Counted from the stretch's first letter, positions 11,502 through 23,599 are shown. The stretch is DNA of 64,000 bases from Virgibacillus doumboii (GCF_902806455.1 NZ_CADCWQ010000002.1:248001-312000), one strand, 5' to 3'. A program made the numbers and translations. The notes: a model not told the origin generated them from the sequence alone.

Positions 11502-12134
11502 ATGACGAAAGGAATCTTAGGTCGTAAAATCGGCATGACTCAGCTTTTTTCTGAAGACGGAGAATTAGTACCGGTAACAGTAGTTCAGGCTGAGCCAAAC
11601 GTAGTATTACAGAAAAAGACATTAGAAAATGATGGCTATGAAGCACTACAAATCGGTTTTGCAGATGAAAAGGAATCACGTACAAATAAAGCGGAAAAAG
11701 GTCATGCTGATAAAGCAAACACAGCCCCTAAGCGCTACGTTCGTGAAATCCGTAACGCAAATCTTGATGAATATGAAGCAGGTCAAGAAGTGGGCGTTGA
11801 TGTTTTTCAGGCTGGCGATATGGTAGATGCTACCGGAACTTCAAAAGGGAAAGGATTCCAGGGAGCGATCAAGCGTCACAATCAACAACGCGGTCCAAAA
11901 ACCCATGGTTCACACTTTCACAGAAGTGCTGGTGCAATGGCTATGGCAGCTGACCCAGCGCGCGTATTTAAAGGCAAGAAACTTCCAGGACAAATGGGTG
12001 GCAAGCAAATTACAATCCAGAACCTTGAAGTAGTTAAAGTAGATGCTGAGCGCAATCTGCTGCTAATCAAAGGGAACATTCCTGGCGCAAAGAAATCTTA
12101 TGTAAAAATTGAGAGTGCTTTAAAGGATAATTAA
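11502..12134 (+). CDS. rplC: 50S ribosomal protein L3
   Basis: A 210-residue L3, an early assembly protein near the peptidyl transferase centre. It starts [16 protein letters not shown] and has the conserved central loop region [10 protein letters not shown]...[12 protein letters not shown] and GKKLPGQMG. The ribosome-binding site ATAGGAGGTG is strong. It follows rpsJ by 30 bp. Confidence 0.97.
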   Translation: MTKGILGRKIGMTQLFSEDGELVPVTVVQAEPNVVLQKKTLENDGYEALQIGFADEKESRTNKAEKGHADKANTAPKRYVREIRNANLDEYEAGQEVGVDVFQAGDMVDATGTSKGKGFQGAIKRHNQQRGPKTHGSHFHRSAGAMAMAADPARVFKGKKLPGQMGGKQITIQNLEVVKVDAERNLLLIKGNIPGAKKSYVKIESALKDN

Positions 12135-12160
12135 TCATAGACACGAAGGGAGGATATGTC

Positions 12161-12784
12161 ATGCCTAAAGTAGCACTATTAAAACAAGACGGATCAAAAG
12201 CCGGCGATATCGAATTAAACGATTCCGTTTTCGGTATTGAACCGAACACACATGTATTAAATGAAGCGGTAATCATGCAGCGTGCATCACTTAGACAAGG
12301 CACACATGCTGTGAAAAACCGCGCAGAAGTACGTGGCGGCGGCGCTAAACCATGGCGTCAAAAAGGAACAGGCCGTGCACGTCAAGGTTCCATTCGTTCA
12401 CCACAATGGGTAGGCGGGGGAACTGTATTTGGCCCGACACCACGCAGTTACAGTTATAAATTGCCGAAAAAAGTTCGTCGTCTGGCACTTAAATCAGCAC
12501 TATCTTCTAAAGCAAAAGAAGAAAACCTGGTTGTTTTGGACAGCATTTCAATCGATGCTCCAAAGACAAAAGAAGTAGTGAGAATGCTGGATGCACTTGA
12601 ACTGGATGCAAAAGTATTGATCGTTACAGCTGATAAAAACGAAACAGTAATTCGTTCAGCAAACAATCTTCAACATGTAAATGTACTTACAGTTGAAGAG
12701 GTAAACGTACTTGACTTGCTTACGCATGACAAGCTGATCATTACAAAAGATGCAGCTGAAAAAGCAGGGGAGGTGCTTGCATAA
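12161..12784 (+). CDS. rplD: 50S ribosomal protein L4
   Basis: A 207-residue L4. The extended loop [19 protein letters not shown], which lines the exit tunnel, is intact, with no change at macrolide-related positions that I can judge. L4 is the classic autoregulator of S10 operons. Its stop overlaps the rplW start by one base (TAATG), implying translational coupling. Confidence 0.97.
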   Translation: MPKVALLKQDGSKAGDIELNDSVFGIEPNTHVLNEAVIMQRASLRQGTHAVKNRAEVRGGGAKPWRQKGTGRARQGSIRSPQWVGGGTVFGPTPRSYSYKLPKKVRRLALKSALSSKAKEENLVVLDSISIDAPKTKEVVRMLDALELDAKVLIVTADKNETVIRSANNLQHVNVLTVEEVNVLDLLTHDKLIITKDAAEKAGEVLA

Positions 12785-13071
12785 TGAAAGATCCACGTGA
12801 TATTATTAAGCGCCCTGTCATTACAGAGAATTCTGCTGACTTAATGGGAGAAAAGAAATACACGTTTGAAGTGAACCCAAAAGCAAATAAAACAGAGATT
12901 AAAGATGCTGTTGAACTGGTTTTCGGAGTTAAAGTCAACCGAGTAAACACGATGAATCTTAAAGGTAAATTCAAGCGAATGGGCCGTTACGGCGGATACC
13001 GCCCAGATCGCAAAAAAGCTATCGTACAGCTTTCTGAAGACAGTAAAGACCTGGACTTCTTTGAAGGCTAA
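12784..13071 (+). CDS. rplW: 50S ribosomal protein L23
   Basis: A 95-residue L23, located at the tunnel exit where trigger factor and SRP dock. Typical text is [11 protein letters not shown] and the loop [16 protein letters not shown]. It overlaps rplD by one base and uses the GGGGAGG inside the rplD end as ribosome-binding site. Confidence 0.97.
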   Translation: MKDPRDIIKRPVITENSADLMGEKKYTFEVNPKANKTEIKDAVELVFGVKVNRVNTMNLKGKFKRMGRYGGYRPDRKKAIVQLSEDSKDLDFFEG

Positions 13072-13102
13072 GAACAGGAATCAGTGAAGGAGGGAAAACA
13101 AG

Positions 13103-13933
13103 ATGGCGATTAAAAAATTCAGACCAACATCAAATGGTAGACGTAACATGTCTACATCTGACTTTGCAGAGATCACTACAGATACTCCTGAAAAATCCCT
13201 GTTAAGTCCAATATACAAACGCGGCGGTCGTAATAACCAAGGTAAATTAACTGTTCGTCATCAAGGCGGCGGTCACAAGCGTCAATACCGTGTTATCGAC
13301 TTTAAGCGCGATAAAGATGGAATACCTGGACGCGTTGCTACAGTTGAGTATGATCCGAACCGCTCAGCTAATATTGCATTAGTAAATTATGCTGATGGTG
13401 AAAAGCGTTATATTTTAGCACCAAAAGGCATCAAAGTAGGACAAAAAATCGAATCTGGTGAAGGTGCAGATATCAAGTTGGGTAATGCACTTCAGCTTAA
13501 AGATATCCCAGTAGGTACAATCATTCATAATGTTGAATTGAAACCGGGACGCGGTGGACAACTGGCACGTTCAGCTGGTGCAGAAGCACAAATTCTTGGC
13601 CGCGAAGACAAATATTCACTAGTACGTTTAGCGTCAGGTGAAGTACGTTTGGTATTATCAACATGCCGTGCAACAGTAGGTCAGGTTGGAAATATCGAGC
13701 ATGAGCTTATCCGTGTAGGTAAAGCAGGACGCACGCGTTGGTTAGGCAAGCGCCCAACTGTTCGTGGTTCTGTAATGAACCCATTCGATCACCCGCATGG
13801 TGGTGGTGAAGGACGTGCGCCAATCGGTCGTAAATCACCATTGTCACCTTGGGGTAAACCAACAATTGGTTACAAGACTCGTCAGCGTAACAAACCTACA
13901 GATAAATTTATCGTTCGTAAGCGTAAAAAATAA
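13103..13933 (+). CDS. rplB: 50S ribosomal protein L2
   Basis: A 276-residue L2, needed for subunit association and peptidyl transfer. The C-terminal motif [20 protein letters not shown] with the critical histidine is present. It starts [16 protein letters not shown] after AAGGAGGG, and follows rplW by 31 bp. Confidence 0.97.
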   Translation: MAIKKFRPTSNGRRNMSTSDFAEITTDTPEKSLLSPIYKRGGRNNQGKLTVRHQGGGHKRQYRVIDFKRDKDGIPGRVATVEYDPNRSANIALVNYADGEKRYILAPKGIKVGQKIESGEGADIKLGNALQLKDIPVGTIIHNVELKPGRGGQLARSAGAEAQILGREDKYSLVRLASGEVRLVLSTCRATVGQVGNIEHELIRVGKAGRTRWLGKRPTVRGSVMNPFDHPHGGGEGRAPIGRKSPLSPWGKPTIGYKTRQRNKPTDKFIVRKRKK

Positions 13934-13990
13934 ACGGATAAGACGACGGGCGACACAATCCGTCGTTCAATTGCGAAAGGAGGTTTATCC

Positions 13991-14269
13991 ATGGGTCGTA
14001 GCTTAAAAAAGGGACCTTTTGCAGATGACCATCTAATGAAAAAAATTGAAAGTCTAAATGAAACCGATAAAAAGCAAGTTGTTAAAACTTGGTCTCGTCG
14101 TTCAACGATTTTCCCTACTTTTGTTGGTCATACAATTGCTGTATATGATGGACGTAAACACGTACCTGTATATGTAACAGAAGATATGGTCGGACATAAA
14201 TTAGGAGAATTCGCGCCAAGCCGTACGTTTAAAGGGCATTCTGGCGATGATAAGAAAACAAAACGCTAA
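13991..14269 (+). CDS. rpsS: 30S ribosomal protein S19
   Basis: A 92-residue S19 of the 30S head. It has the conserved [15 protein letters not shown] start, [10 protein letters not shown] and [11 protein letters not shown]. The ribosome-binding site AAAGGAGG precedes ATG. The spacer from rplB is 57 bp and contains the palindrome-like GACGACGGG...CCGTCGTTC. Confidence 0.97.
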   Translation: MGRSLKKGPFADDHLMKKIESLNETDKKQVVKTWSRRSTIFPTFVGHTIAVYDGRKHVPVYVTEDMVGHKLGEFAPSRTFKGHSGDDKKTKR

Positions 14270-14287
14270 TGAGAGGAGGCACTCCAC

Positions 14288-14629
14288 ATGCAAGCTAAAG
14301 CCGTTGCGAAATCTGTTCGTATTGCTCCTCGTAAAGTTCGTTTAGTAATAGATTTGATTCGAGGAAAAGAAGTTGGTGAAGCAGTAGCTATTCTACGCCA
14401 TACACAACGTGGTGCTTCTCCAGTTGTAGAAAAGGTTTTAAATTCTGCAGTTGCAAATGCTGAACACAACTATGAAATGGAACCAGATAACCTGGTGATT
14501 TCCGAAGTATTTGTTAATGAAGGTGCTACATTGAAACGTTTCCGTCCACGTGCACAAGGACGCGCAAGTAAGATCAATAAACGCACAAGCCACATCACAG
14601 TGGTTGTAACCGAAAAGAAGGAGGGATAG
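14288..14629 (+). CDS. rplV: 50S ribosomal protein L22
   Basis: A 113-residue L22 whose beta-hairpin lines the exit tunnel; the hairpin text [20 protein letters not shown] is complete. The N-terminal [17 protein letters not shown] is typical. It ends three bases before the GTG start of rpsC, suggesting coupling. Confidence 0.97.
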   Translation: MQAKAVAKSVRIAPRKVRLVIDLIRGKEVGEAVAILRHTQRGASPVVEKVLNSAVANAEHNYEMEPDNLVISEVFVNEGATLKRFRPRAQGRASKINKRTSHITVVVTEKKEG

Positions 14630-14632
14630 TCA

Positions 14633-15274
14633 GTGGGTCAAAAAGTAAATCCAAAAGGTCTTCGCGTTGGCATCATTCGTGACTGGGAGTCAAAATGGTA
14701 TGCTGGCAAAGACTATGCAGACTTACTACATGAAGATATTAAGATTAGAGAATATCTTGAAAATCGCTTGCGTATTGCTGCTGTTTCTTCTATCGACATC
14801 GAACGCGCAGCAAACCGTGTAAATATCACTATTCATACTGGTAAGCCAGGTATGGTAATTGGTAAAGGCGGTTCTGAAGTAGAAGCATTACGTAAATCAT
14901 TAAACAGCCTGACTGGCAAACGTGTTCACATTAATATCGTTGAAATCAAAAAAGTTGATCTTAACGCAACATTGGTGGCTGAAAACATTGCCCGTCAATT
15001 GGAAAACCGTATTTCATTCCGTCGTGCACAAAAGCAGTCAATTCAACGTGCTATGCGCGGAGGAGCAAAAGGAATTAAAACACAAGTATCCGGACGTCTT
15101 GGTGGCGCAGACATCGCACGTGCGGAACATTACAGCGAAGGAACAGTACCACTGCACACATTGCGTGCCGATATTGACTATGGCACAGCAGAAGCTGACA
15201 CAACTTATGGTAAACTAGGTGTTAAAGTGTGGATCTATCGTGGAGAAGTCCTTCCAACTAAAACTGATAAATAA
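14633..15274 (+). CDS. rpsC: 30S ribosomal protein S3
   Basis: A 213-residue S3 at the mRNA entry site. It starts with GTG at 14633 after AAGGAGGGATAG. The KH domain motif [17 protein letters not shown] and the C-terminal [20 protein letters not shown] are present. The length is slightly shorter than the B. subtilis protein at the C-terminus, within normal range. Confidence 0.97.
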   Translation: MGQKVNPKGLRVGIIRDWESKWYAGKDYADLLHEDIKIREYLENRLRIAAVSSIDIERAANRVNITIHTGKPGMVIGKGGSEVEALRKSLNSLTGKRVHINIVEIKKVDLNATLVAENIARQLENRISFRRAQKQSIQRAMRGGAKGIKTQVSGRLGGADIARAEHYSEGTVPLHTLRADIDYGTAEADTTYGKLGVKVWIYRGEVLPTKTDK

Positions 15275-15292
15275 GGAAGGGGGAAATGCATT

Positions 15293-15727
15293 ATGTTAAT
15301 GCCTAAACGTGTAAAATTTCGTAGACAACACCGTGGTAAAATGAAAGGTCGTGCTAAAGGCGGAACTACAGTTGCTTTTGGTGAATATGGCCTGCAGGCA
15401 GTTGATGCTTCCTGGATTACAAGTCGTCAAATTGAGGCCGCTCGTATTGCAATGACTCGTTACATGAAACGTGGCGGTAAAGTTTGGATTAAGATTTTTC
15501 CTGACAAACCATATACTGCAAAACCCCTTGAGGTTCGTATGGGTTCCGGTAAAGGTGCTCCAGAAGGATGGGTAGCAGTAGTGAAACCAGGTAAAATTAT
15601 GTTTGAAATTGCTGGTGTGCCAGAGGAAGTAGCGCGTGAAGCATTGCGTCTTGCTTCTCATAAACTGCCGATAAAAACTAAATTTGTAAAACGTGAAGAA
15701 ATTGGTGGTGAAATCAATGAAGGCTAA
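15293..15727 (+). CDS. rplP: 50S ribosomal protein L16
   Basis: A 144-residue L16, near the A-site tRNA elbow. Typical text is [23 protein letters not shown] and [18 protein letters not shown]. Its last 11 bases overlap the start of rpmC. Confidence 0.97.
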   Translation: MLMPKRVKFRRQHRGKMKGRAKGGTTVAFGEYGLQAVDASWITSRQIEAARIAMTRYMKRGGKVWIKIFPDKPYTAKPLEVRMGSGKGAPEGWVAVVKPGKIMFEIAGVPEEVAREALRLASHKLPIKTKFVKREEIGGEINEG

Positions 15728-15917
15728 TGAAATCAGAGAATTAACCACTGCCGAAATTGAACAAAAAGTTAAATCGTTAAAAGAAGAACTATTTAATTTG
15801 CGCTTTCAGCTGGCAACAGGCCAATTGGAAAACACGGCACGTATCCGTGAAGTTAAAAAGTCTATTGCTCGTATGAAAACTGTTGTACGTCAACGTGAAC
15901 TAAGCCTAAATAACTGA
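15717..15917 (+). CDS. rpmC: 50S ribosomal protein L29
   Basis: A 66-residue L29 at the tunnel exit. I choose ATG at 15717 ([17 protein letters not shown]), the family's normal start, over an in-frame start 24 bases upstream. GGTGG at 15704-15708 within rplP is the likely ribosome-binding site. It overlaps rplP by 11 bases. The protein is an all-helical hairpin by composition. Confidence 0.95.
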   Translation: MKANEIRELTTAEIEQKVKSLKEELFNLRFQLATGQLENTARIREVKKSIARMKTVVRQRELSLNN

Positions 15918-15942
15918 AACCAGAGAGGAGGTTCGCCTCGAA

Positions 15943-16206
15943 ATGAGTGAGCGTAATAATCGTAAAGTATACACTGGTCGTGTCGTATCAGACAAAATGG
16001 ATAAAACAATTACTGTTTTGGTCGAAACGTATAAGTTTCATACGTTATACGGTAAGCGTGTAAAGTACTCTAAAAAATTCAAAACACATGATGAAAACAA
16101 CCAGGCTAAAAATGGCGATGTTGTTCGTATCATGGAAACTCGTCCGCTATCAGCTACAAAACGTTTCCGTCTAGTCGAAATCGTTGAAGAAGCGGTAATA
16201 ATATAA
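15943..16206 (+). CDS. rpsQ: 30S ribosomal protein S17
   Basis: An 87-residue S17, a primary 16S rRNA binder with an OB fold. The conserved text is [19 protein letters not shown] and KTHDENN...[13 protein letters not shown]. The ribosome-binding site is GAGAGGAGGTT. Confidence 0.97.
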   Translation: MSERNNRKVYTGRVVSDKMDKTITVLVETYKFHTLYGKRVKYSKKFKTHDENNQAKNGDVVRIMETRPLSATKRFRLVEIVEEAVII

Positions 16207-16249
16207 TTAAAGTTCGCTCGGAAGGTATCCGAAGGGAGGTCTCAAGGGT

Positions 16250-16618
16250 ATGATTCAACAAGAAACTCGTTTAAAAGTTGCAGATAACTCTGGTGCTCGT
16301 GAAGTATTAGCCGTTAAAGTATTAGGCGGATCCGGACGTAAAACAGCTAACATTGGTGATGTAATTGTCTGTACGGTAAAACATGCAACACCAGGTGGCG
16401 TTGTTAAAAAAGGTGAAGTTGTTAAAGCAGTCATCGTACGTTCGAAGAGTGGTGTGCGCCGTAAAGACGGATCGTATATTCGTTTTGATGAAAATGCTGC
16501 CGTAATCATCCGTGATGACAAGGGTCCAAGAGGTACTCGTATATTTGGACCGGTTGCACGTGAATTGCGCGATGCAAAATTCATGAAAATCGTATCTCTA
16601 GCACCAGAAGTTTTATAA
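16250..16618 (+). CDS. rplN: 50S ribosomal protein L14
   Basis: A 122-residue L14, which bridges to the 30S subunit. It starts [18 protein letters not shown] and contains [22 protein letters not shown] at the end, split here as the conserved C-terminal block. First gene of the spc section. The ribosome-binding site is GAAGGGAGGT. Confidence 0.97.
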   Translation: MIQQETRLKVADNSGAREVLAVKVLGGSGRKTANIGDVIVCTVKHATPGGVVKKGEVVKAVIVRSKSGVRRKDGSYIRFDENAAVIIRDDKGPRGTRIFGPVARELRDAKFMKIVSLAPEVL

Positions 16619-16657
16619 AGCTAAAATGATAAGCCTTGTCAAGGAGGTGCGTAAAGC

Positions 16658-16969
16658 ATGCATGTAAAAAAAGGTGATAAAGTTAAAGTAATTTCCGGTA
16701 AAGACCGTGGTAAACAAGGCACTGTTTTAGAAGCGTATCCGAAAAAAGAACGTGTCCTGATTGAAGGAATAAACATGATTAAAAAGCACGCAAAACCTTC
16801 ACAAGACAATCCACAAGGTGGAATTCTTAATCAGGAAGCACCAATTCATGTTTCTAACGTAATGCCTATAGATCCAAAATCCGGTGAACCAACTCGTGTT
16901 GGGTATGAAGAGCAGAGCGGAAAAAAAGTCCGTATCGCTAAAAAATCCGGTGAAGCATTAGATAAATAG
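16658..16969 (+). CDS. rplX: 50S ribosomal protein L24
   Basis: A 103-residue L24, an assembly initiator with a KOW motif at the N-terminus ([18 protein letters not shown]). The middle has [13 protein letters not shown]. The ribosome-binding site is CAAGGAGGTG. Length is normal for Firmicutes. Confidence 0.97.
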   Translation: MHVKKGDKVKVISGKDRGKQGTVLEAYPKKERVLIEGINMIKKHAKPSQDNPQGGILNQEAPIHVSNVMPIDPKSGEPTRVGYEEQSGKKVRIAKKSGEALDK

Positions 16970-16996
16970 TCCGCAGGCGAAAGGAGGGCTCTCGTG

Positions 16997-17536
16997 ATGA
17001 ATGAATTAAAACAAAAATATCAGGATGACGTACTGCCATCTTTGATGAATAAATTTGATTATGAATCAGTTATGCAAGTACCATCTGTTGAAAAAATTGT
17101 AATTAACATGGGTGTTGGTGACGCAGTTCAAAACTCAAAAGCATTGGACAATGCAGTCGAGGAACTTTCACTCATCTCCGGGCAAAAACCAGTGGTTACT
17201 CGTGCTAAAAAATCAATTGCTGGATTCCGTTTGCGTGAAGGAATGCCTATCGGTGCAAAAGTAACACTTCGTGGTGATCGTATGTTTGAATTCCTTCAAA
17301 AGCTTATTGCGGTATCACTTCCACGTGTTCGTGACTTCCGTGGTATTTCCAAGAAAGCATTTGATGGCCGAGGCAACTATACGTTAGGTGTTAAAGAACA
17401 GCTGATTTTCCCGGAAATTAACTATGATAAAGTAAGTAAAGTGCGTGGTATGGATATTGTTATCGTAACAAGCTCCAATACTGATGAAGAAGCTCGTGAA
17501 CTTTTAGCTCAGCTTGGCATGCCTTTCCAAAAGTAA
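16997..17536 (+). CDS. rplE: 50S ribosomal protein L5
   Basis: A 179-residue L5, which holds 5S rRNA. I prefer ATG at 16997 (MNELKQKYQ) with eight bases from GGAGGG at 16983-16988, over the GTG three bases earlier. Conserved text: [18 protein letters not shown] and [12 protein letters not shown]; it ends [10 protein letters not shown]. Confidence 0.96.
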   Translation: MNELKQKYQDDVLPSLMNKFDYESVMQVPSVEKIVINMGVGDAVQNSKALDNAVEELSLISGQKPVVTRAKKSIAGFRLREGMPIGAKVTLRGDRMFEFLQKLIAVSLPRVRDFRGISKKAFDGRGNYTLGVKEQLIFPEINYDKVSKVRGMDIVIVTSSNTDEEARELLAQLGMPFQK

Positions 17537-17556
17537 GCACTGAGAGGATTTAGTAA

Positions 17557-17766
<210 letters not shown>

Positions 17767-17796
17767 ACCCCGATTCGGGAAGGAGGTAATGTAGTA

Positions 17797-18195
17797 ATGG
17801 TTATGACTGATCCAATCGCAGATATGCTAACTCGTATTCGTAATGCTAACATGGTGCGCCATGAAAAATTGGAGCTCCCGGCTTCCAAGATGAAAAAAGA
17901 GATCGCCGACATCCTTAAACGTGAAGGTTTTGTACGTGATTATGAATTCATTGAAGACAACAAGCAAGGTGTTCTGCGTATTTTCCTTAAGTACGGTGCA
18001 AATAGCGAACGAGTAATTACAGGTATCAAACGTATTAGTAAACCAGGTTTGCGTGTTTATGCAAAAGCTGATGAAGTACCTCGTGTACTAAACGGTTTAG
18101 GTATAGCAATCGTTTCTACATCAAACGGTGTACTGTCTGATAAAGAAGCACGTACACAAGCTGTTGGTGGCGAAGTACTGGCATATGTTTGGTAA
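17797..18195 (+). CDS. rpsH: 30S ribosomal protein S8
   Basis: A 132-residue S8, a central-domain 16S rRNA binder and spc operon regulator in other bacteria. It starts [18 protein letters not shown] and ends GGEVLAYVW. Another ATG two codons downstream is possible; the first matches Bacillus annotation. The ribosome-binding site is GGAAGGAGGT. Confidence 0.97.
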   Translation: MVMTDPIADMLTRIRNANMVRHEKLELPASKMKKEIADILKREGFVRDYEFIEDNKQGVLRIFLKYGANSERVITGIKRISKPGLRVYAKADEVPRVLNGLGIAIVSTSNGVLSDKEARTQAVGGEVLAYVW

Positions 18196-18225
18196 TTTAT
18201 ACTTTTTAGACAGGAGGTGCATGGG

Positions 18226-18762
18226 ATGTCTCGTATAGGACTTAAACCACTAAATATTCCTGAAGGTGTCGAAGTAAAACTTGACGGCAATACCGTTACA
18301 GTTAAAGGCCCAAAAGGTGAACTGACAAGAGATTATCATGCGGACATGAAAGTTATTATAGAAGATAATGTTTTAACTGTTGAACGTCCAACTGACCATA
18401 AAGAACATCGTGCATTACATGGTACAACGCGCAGTCTGATCGCTAACATGGTTCAGGGAGTTCACAATGGTTTTGAAAAGAACCTGGAAATCAACGGTGT
18501 TGGTTACCGTGCTCAAAAACAAGGTGACAAAGTTGTGATTAACGCAGGTTATTCACATCCGGTTGAACTTGATCCAATTGAAGGTATCGAGATTGATGTT
18601 CCTAAAAACACGCAAGTGGTCGTAAAGGGTATCGATAAAGAATTGGTAGGTGCTGTTGCTGCAAACATTAGAGCAATCAGACCACCAGAGCCCTATAAAG
18701 GAAAAGGTATTCGCTATGAAGGTGAATATGTACGTCGTAAAGAAGGTAAAACTGCTAAGTAA
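18226..18762 (+). CDS. rplF: 50S ribosomal protein L6
   Basis: A 178-residue L6 near the factor-binding site. I choose ATG at 18226 ([15 protein letters not shown]), eight bases after AGGAGG at 18212-18217; the in-frame GTG at 18217 lies inside that ribosome-binding site. The C-terminal block [20 protein letters not shown] is typical. Confidence 0.97.
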   Translation: MSRIGLKPLNIPEGVEVKLDGNTVTVKGPKGELTRDYHADMKVIIEDNVLTVERPTDHKEHRALHGTTRSLIANMVQGVHNGFEKNLEINGVGYRAQKQGDKVVINAGYSHPVELDPIEGIEIDVPKNTQVVVKGIDKELVGAVAANIRAIRPPEPYKGKGIRYEGEYVRRKEGKTAK

Positions 18763-18794
18763 GGTTAGTTAGGGAGCAGAAAGGAGTGACCTAG

Positions 18795-19157
18795 ATGATC
18801 ACAAAGCCTGACAAAAACGCTGTACGCAAAAAAAGACATGCGCGTGTTCGCAAAAACCTATTCGGAACAGAGGAACGCCCGCGTCTGAATGTGTACCGTT
18901 CAAATAAACACATTTATGTACAATTAATTGATGATATTTCCGGTGCTACTGTAGCAAGCGCTTCTACGAAAGATAACGAAATGAAAGTTGAAGCTACCGG
19001 TAATGTGGACGCAGCTAAACAAGTCGGAGAATTGATTGCAAAACGTGCCCAGGATAAAGGTTATAAATCGGTTGTGTTCGATCGCGGAGGCTACCTTTAT
19101 CATGGACGTGTGAAAGCATTAGCTGACGCAGCCCGCGAGGCAGGTCTTGAATTTTAA
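18795..19157 (+). CDS. rplR: 50S ribosomal protein L18
   Basis: A 120-residue L18 that binds 5S rRNA with L5. Typical segments are [30 protein letters not shown] and the ending [15 protein letters not shown]. The ribosome-binding site is AGAAAGGAGTGA. Confidence 0.97.
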   Translation: MITKPDKNAVRKKRHARVRKNLFGTEERPRLNVYRSNKHIYVQLIDDISGATVASASTKDNEMKVEATGNVDAAKQVGELIAKRAQDKGYKSVVFDRGGYLYHGRVKALADAAREAGLEF

Positions 19158-19181
19158 TCAACAGATAAAGGAGGGACATAG

Positions 19182-19685
19182 ATGCATACAAGCATTGATC
19201 CGAACAAATTAGATCTTGAAGAACGCGTTGTTACGATCAACCGTGTTGCAAAAGTAGTTAAGGGTGGACGTAATTTCCGCTTTGCTGCACTGGTTGTTGT
19301 TGGAGACAAAAACGGTCATGTAGGCTTTGGAACAGGTAAATCTAAAGAGGTTCCAGAAGCAATCAAAAAAGCAGTTGACGATGCGAAGAAAAACCTGATT
19401 ACAGTACCTATCGTTGGAACAACTATTCCACACGAAATTAACGGCAGATTTGGTTCAGGTAACGTATTGATGAAACCAGCTGCAGAAGGTACAGGAGTTA
19501 TTTCCGGCGGTCCAGTTCGTGCTATACTGGAACTTGCAGGTGTCGGCGATATTTTAACGAAATCACTTGGTGCCAATACACCAATCAACATGATTCGTGC
19601 AACGTTAAATGGTTTAACTAATCTGAAGACGGCAGAAGACGTAGCTAAACTACGCGGAAAGTCTGTAGAAGAACTGTTAGGATAG
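19182..19685 (+). CDS. rpsE: 30S ribosomal protein S5
   Basis: A 167-residue S5 at the mRNA channel, involved in accuracy. Conserved text: [18 protein letters not shown] and [17 protein letters not shown]. The loop residues linked to spectinomycin resistance (VVKGGR) look wild type. The ribosome-binding site is AAAGGAGGG. Confidence 0.97.
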   Translation: MHTSIDPNKLDLEERVVTINRVAKVVKGGRNFRFAALVVVGDKNGHVGFGTGKSKEVPEAIKKAVDDAKKNLITVPIVGTTIPHEINGRFGSGNVLMKPAAEGTGVISGGPVRAILELAGVGDILTKSLGANTPINMIRATLNGLTNLKTAEDVAKLRGKSVEELLG

Positions 19686-19697
19686 GAGGGAAATACT

Positions 19698-19880
19698 ATG
19701 TCTAAAAAGTTAGAAATCACCCTCACGCGCAGTGTTATTGGTCGGACAGAAGCACAACGTCAAACTGTTCAAACACTAGGTCTAAAAAAAATTCAGGCAA
19801 CCGTAGTTCGAGAAGATACACCAGCTGTTCGCGGTTTGGTTAATAAAGTGTCCCATCTCGTAACGGTTAAAGAAGTATAA
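19698..19880 (+). CDS. rpmD: 50S ribosomal protein L30
   Basis: A 60-residue L30. It starts [18 protein letters not shown] and ends HLVTVKEV. It follows rpsE by 12 bp with the ribosome-binding site TAGGAGGG, so it is probably coupled. Confidence 0.96.
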   Translation: MSKKLEITLTRSVIGRTEAQRQTVQTLGLKKIQATVVREDTPAVRGLVNKVSHLVTVKEV

Positions 19881-19911
19881 CTAAACATTAGCGTAAAGAG
19901 GAGGTGCTCGC

Positions 19912-20352
19912 ATGAAACTTCATGAATTGAAGGCATCAGAAGGATCACGTAAAAAACGCAATCGCGTCGGTCGCGGAATGTCATCTGGTAACGGAAAAAC
20001 TTCCGGCAGAGGACATAAAGGACAAAAGGCACGTTCAGGCGGAAATACCCGTCCGGGCTTTGAAGGTGGCCAAATGCCATTGTTCCAACGCCTGCCTAAG
20101 CGTGGATTTACAAACATTCATCGCAAGGAATTTGCAATTGTAAACCTGGATGCTTTAAATCGTTTTGAAGAAGGCACAGAAATTACACCTGAGCTATTAC
20201 TTGAAGAAGGTGTCGTCAGCAAACCGAAATCCGGCATTAAAGTGCTCGGAAAAGGCAATGTCGAAAAAAATCTTACTGTAAAAGCTCATAAGTTCTCTGC
20301 TTCAGCGAAAGAAGCTATCGAAGCAGCGGGCGGTAAAACAGAGGTGATTTAA
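19912..20352 (+). CDS. rplO: 50S ribosomal protein L15
   Basis: A 146-residue L15, a late-assembly protein. The Gly/Arg-rich N-terminal extension is typical ([20 protein letters not shown]). The last base of its TAA overlaps the ATG of secY, indicating coupling. Confidence 0.97.
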   Translation: MKLHELKASEGSRKKRNRVGRGMSSGNGKTSGRGHKGQKARSGGNTRPGFEGGQMPLFQRLPKRGFTNIHRKEFAIVNLDALNRFEEGTEITPELLLEEGVVSKPKSGIKVLGKGNVEKNLTVKAHKFSASAKEAIEAAGGKTEVI

Positions 20353-21644
20353 TGTTCCGTACGATCTCCAATTTAATGCGCGTAGGTGATATCAGACGGA
20401 AAATTATATTTACATTATTAATGTTAATCATATTCCGTCTTGGTACATTTATTCCAGTTCCATTTACAAACAGCGAAGCAATTGACTGGATGAACCAGCA
20501 AAATGTCTTCGGATTCTTAAACACATTTGGTGGTGGGGCATTGAAAAACTTCTCCATTTTTGCAATGGGGATTATGCCTTACATTACTGCAGCGATTATT
20601 ATGCAATTACTGCAAATGGATGTTGTACCAAAATTCACGGAATGGAAAAAGCAAGGGGAAATGGGCCGTAAAAAGATTGCACAGGTAACAAGGTACGGAA
20701 CAGTTGCTCTTGCATTTATCCAGGCGATCGCAATGTCAATTGGTTTTAATACAATGGCTGGTGGCGCGTTAATCGCCGATCCAAGCATATTAAAGTTTGT
20801 TGTCATTGCACTCGTACTGACAAGTGGAACAACATTTTTGATGTGGCTGGGTGAACAAATCACAGCAAACGGTGTTGGAAACGGTATTTCCATTCTGATT
20901 TTCGCTGGTATCGTCGCAGCGGTTCCAAATGGAGTGAATCAATTATACAGCCAGTATTTCGTAAATCCTGGTGATGATCTGTTTATCAACATTGTAATTG
21001 TTGCATTAATTGCATTGGTGGTAGTTGCCGTTACAGTTGGTGTTATCTTTATCCAGCAGGCACTGCGTAAAATACCAATTCAATATGCTAAAAAACTTGT
21101 CAATCGTTCTCCAGTTGGTGGACACTCGACACATTTACCATTAAAAGTAAATGCTGCCGGAGTTATCCCGGTAATTTTTGCGATAGCATTTATTATCGCA
21201 CCAAGAACGGTTGCGGGATTATTTGAAGGTAATGAGATTGCTGCAACAGTCGAAAATATTTTTGACTATACCCAGCCAATCGGGATGGTTATATATGTAG
21301 CATTAATCATTGCGTTCACGTACTTCTATACATTTGTTCAGGTGAACCCGGAACAGATGACTGAGAACTTGCAAAAACAAGGCGGATATATTCCAGGTAT
21401 ACGTCCTGGTAAAAATACAGAAACCTATCTTACACGCGTTATGTACCGGCTAACATTTGTAGGGTCAATCTTTCTGGCAGCTGTTTCTGTTCTGCCTATT
21501 GTATTAGGCGGTCTTGCAAATCTGCCTCAAGCAGTACAAATCGGCGGCACAAGCTTACTAATCGTTGTAGGTGTAGCACTGCAAACAATGAAACAACTGG
21601 AAAGTCAGCTGGTGAAGCGACACTACAAAGGATTTATCAAGTAA
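20352..21644 (+). CDS. secY: Protein translocase subunit SecY
   Basis: A 430-residue channel subunit of the Sec translocon in the cell membrane. About ten hydrophobic segments are visible. The plug and helix-2 region (FGGGALKNFSIFAMGIMPYI) and the cytoplasmic loop GIRPGKNTETYLTRVMYR, which contacts ribosome and SecA, are intact. It overlaps rplO by one base. Length matches Bacillus SecY. Confidence 0.97.
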   Translation: MFRTISNLMRVGDIRRKIIFTLLMLIIFRLGTFIPVPFTNSEAIDWMNQQNVFGFLNTFGGGALKNFSIFAMGIMPYITAAIIMQLLQMDVVPKFTEWKKQGEMGRKKIAQVTRYGTVALAFIQAIAMSIGFNTMAGGALIADPSILKFVVIALVLTSGTTFLMWLGEQITANGVGNGISILIFAGIVAAVPNGVNQLYSQYFVNPGDDLFINIVIVALIALVVVAVTVGVIFIQQALRKIPIQYAKKLVNRSPVGGHSTHLPLKVNAAGVIPVIFAIAFIIAPRTVAGLFEGNEIAATVENIFDYTQPIGMVIYVALIIAFTYFYTFVQVNPEQMTENLQKQGGYIPGIRPGKNTETYLTRVMYRLTFVGSIFLAAVSVLPIVLGGLANLPQAVQIGGTSLLIVVGVALQTMKQLESQLVKRHYKGFIK

Positions 21645-22322
<678 letters not shown>

Positions 22323-22507
22323 GCAGGTTGACTGTGTAACCAGCAAGAGATAGATGCTTTTTCTTTTGGTTAAAGCTATAATGAAAGTCGTAGCAACTGT
22401 GATTAATACGTTTATTACTTGATATAAAAGTGACACAGAATGATAATGGAAAATGTGTTATTGCTTTATGAGAGGCAATTAAAAATAAGCCTAAGTGAAG
22501 GTGATCG
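22323..22507. other. Spacer where map is usually found
   Basis: A 185-bp AT-rich stretch between adk and the KOW-protein gene. I see no remnant of methionine aminopeptidase in any frame and no clear promoter, although a TATAAT lies at 22377-22382 without a good -35 box. Confidence 0.6.
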
Positions 22508-22846
22508 TTGTTGACGGAAGCTGATTCGGTTCCACGAATAGGTCAAGTTGTTCGTATTATGCAAGGGCGTGAAGCAGGACAATACGCAGTGGTACTAAAT
22601 TTGGTAGATGATCGATATGTCTTGTTGGCAGATGGAGAAAAAAGAAAATATGATCGACCAAAGAAAAAGAATTTACATCATATTGAAGTAATGGATTATA
22701 TTTCTCCGGAAGTCCAAAACAGCCTTCTAGAAACTGGTCGTGTCACAAATGGTAAATTACGGTTTGCCATAACTAAATTTGTCAATGAGGTTGTGACTGA
22801 TTTGAAGAAGGGAGATCAACACGATGGCGAAAGACGATGTAATTGA
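22508..22846 (+). CDS. KOW-domain RNA-binding protein (L14e/L6e-like)
   Basis: A 112-residue protein with an N-terminal KOW-like SH3 fold ([21 protein letters not shown]) and basic [14 protein letters not shown]. In B. subtilis a homologous small gene sits just before infA. The likely start is TTG at 22508, directly followed by a second TTG; GAAGGTGA at 22496-22503 is the ribosome-binding site. Its end overlaps infA by 23 bases. Role in translation is inferred from fold and place. Confidence 0.85.
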   Translation: MLTEADSVPRIGQVVRIMQGREAGQYAVVLNLVDDRYVLLADGEKRKYDRPKKKNLHHIEVMDYISPEVQNSLLETGRVTNGKLRFAITKFVNEVVTDLKKGDQHDGERRCN

Positions 22847-23042
22847 AGTGGAAGGTACCGTTACGGAAACATTGCCAAATGCTATGTTTAATGTAGAGCT
22901 TGAAAATGGCCATACCGTTTTGGCACATGTATCAGGTAAAATCCGTATGCATTTCATCCGTATTTTACCGGGAGATAAAGTAACGGTTGAACTTTCTCCG
23001 TATGATTTAACCAGAGGACGAATTACGTACCGTTATAAATAG
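22824..23042 (+). CDS. infA: Translation initiation factor IF-1
   Basis: A 72-residue OB-fold factor that binds the A site of the 30S subunit. It reads [20 protein letters not shown] at the start and ends [19 protein letters not shown] within the previous gene serves as ribosome-binding site. Confidence 0.97.
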   Translation: MAKDDVIEVEGTVTETLPNAMFNVELENGHTVLAHVSGKIRMHFIRILPGDKVTVELSPYDLTRGRITYRYK

Positions 23043-23060
23043 ACGAGAGCTCCGATATAA

Positions 23061-23189
<129 letters not shown>

Positions 23190-23213
23190 TAAATAAGGAG
23201 GTGCGCATAAACT

Positions 23214-23579
23214 ATGGCACGTATTGCAGGTATAGATATTCCGCGTGACAAACGTGTAGTTATTTCACTGACTTATATTTATGGAGTTGGTAAAACCACT
23301 GCACAAAATATCCTTAAAGAAGCAGGCGTTTCAGAAAATACTCGTGTACGCGACCTGACAGAAGATGAACTGTCAAATATCCGTAAAGCAATCAACGATT
23401 ACACTGTTGAAGGTGACCTTCGCCGCGAAACATCATTAAACATTAAACGTTTGATTGAGATTGGATCGTACAGAGGAATCAGACACCGTCGTGGTTTACC
23501 GGTTCGTGGTCAAAAAACGAAAAACAACTCACGTACTCGTAAAGGTCCACGTCGTACAATCGCTAACAAGAAAAAGTAA
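23214..23579 (+). CDS. rpsM: 30S ribosomal protein S13
   Basis: A 121-residue S13 of the head, contacting the P-site tRNA and L5. Conserved: [27 protein letters not shown] and [17 protein letters not shown], with the basic C-terminal tail. The ribosome-binding site is TAAGGAGGTG. Confidence 0.97.
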   Translation: MARIAGIDIPRDKRVVISLTYIYGVGKTTAQNILKEAGVSENTRVRDLTEDELSNIRKAINDYTVEGDLRRETSLNIKRLIEIGSYRGIRHRRGLPVRGQKTKNNSRTRKGPRRTIANKKK

Positions 23580-23599
23580 CGTGAAGGAGGGTAAGATTA

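Noticed and set aside
22323..22507. Possible degenerate map gene
   Set aside because: I looked in all frames for methionine aminopeptidase motifs and found none; the spacer is also too short.
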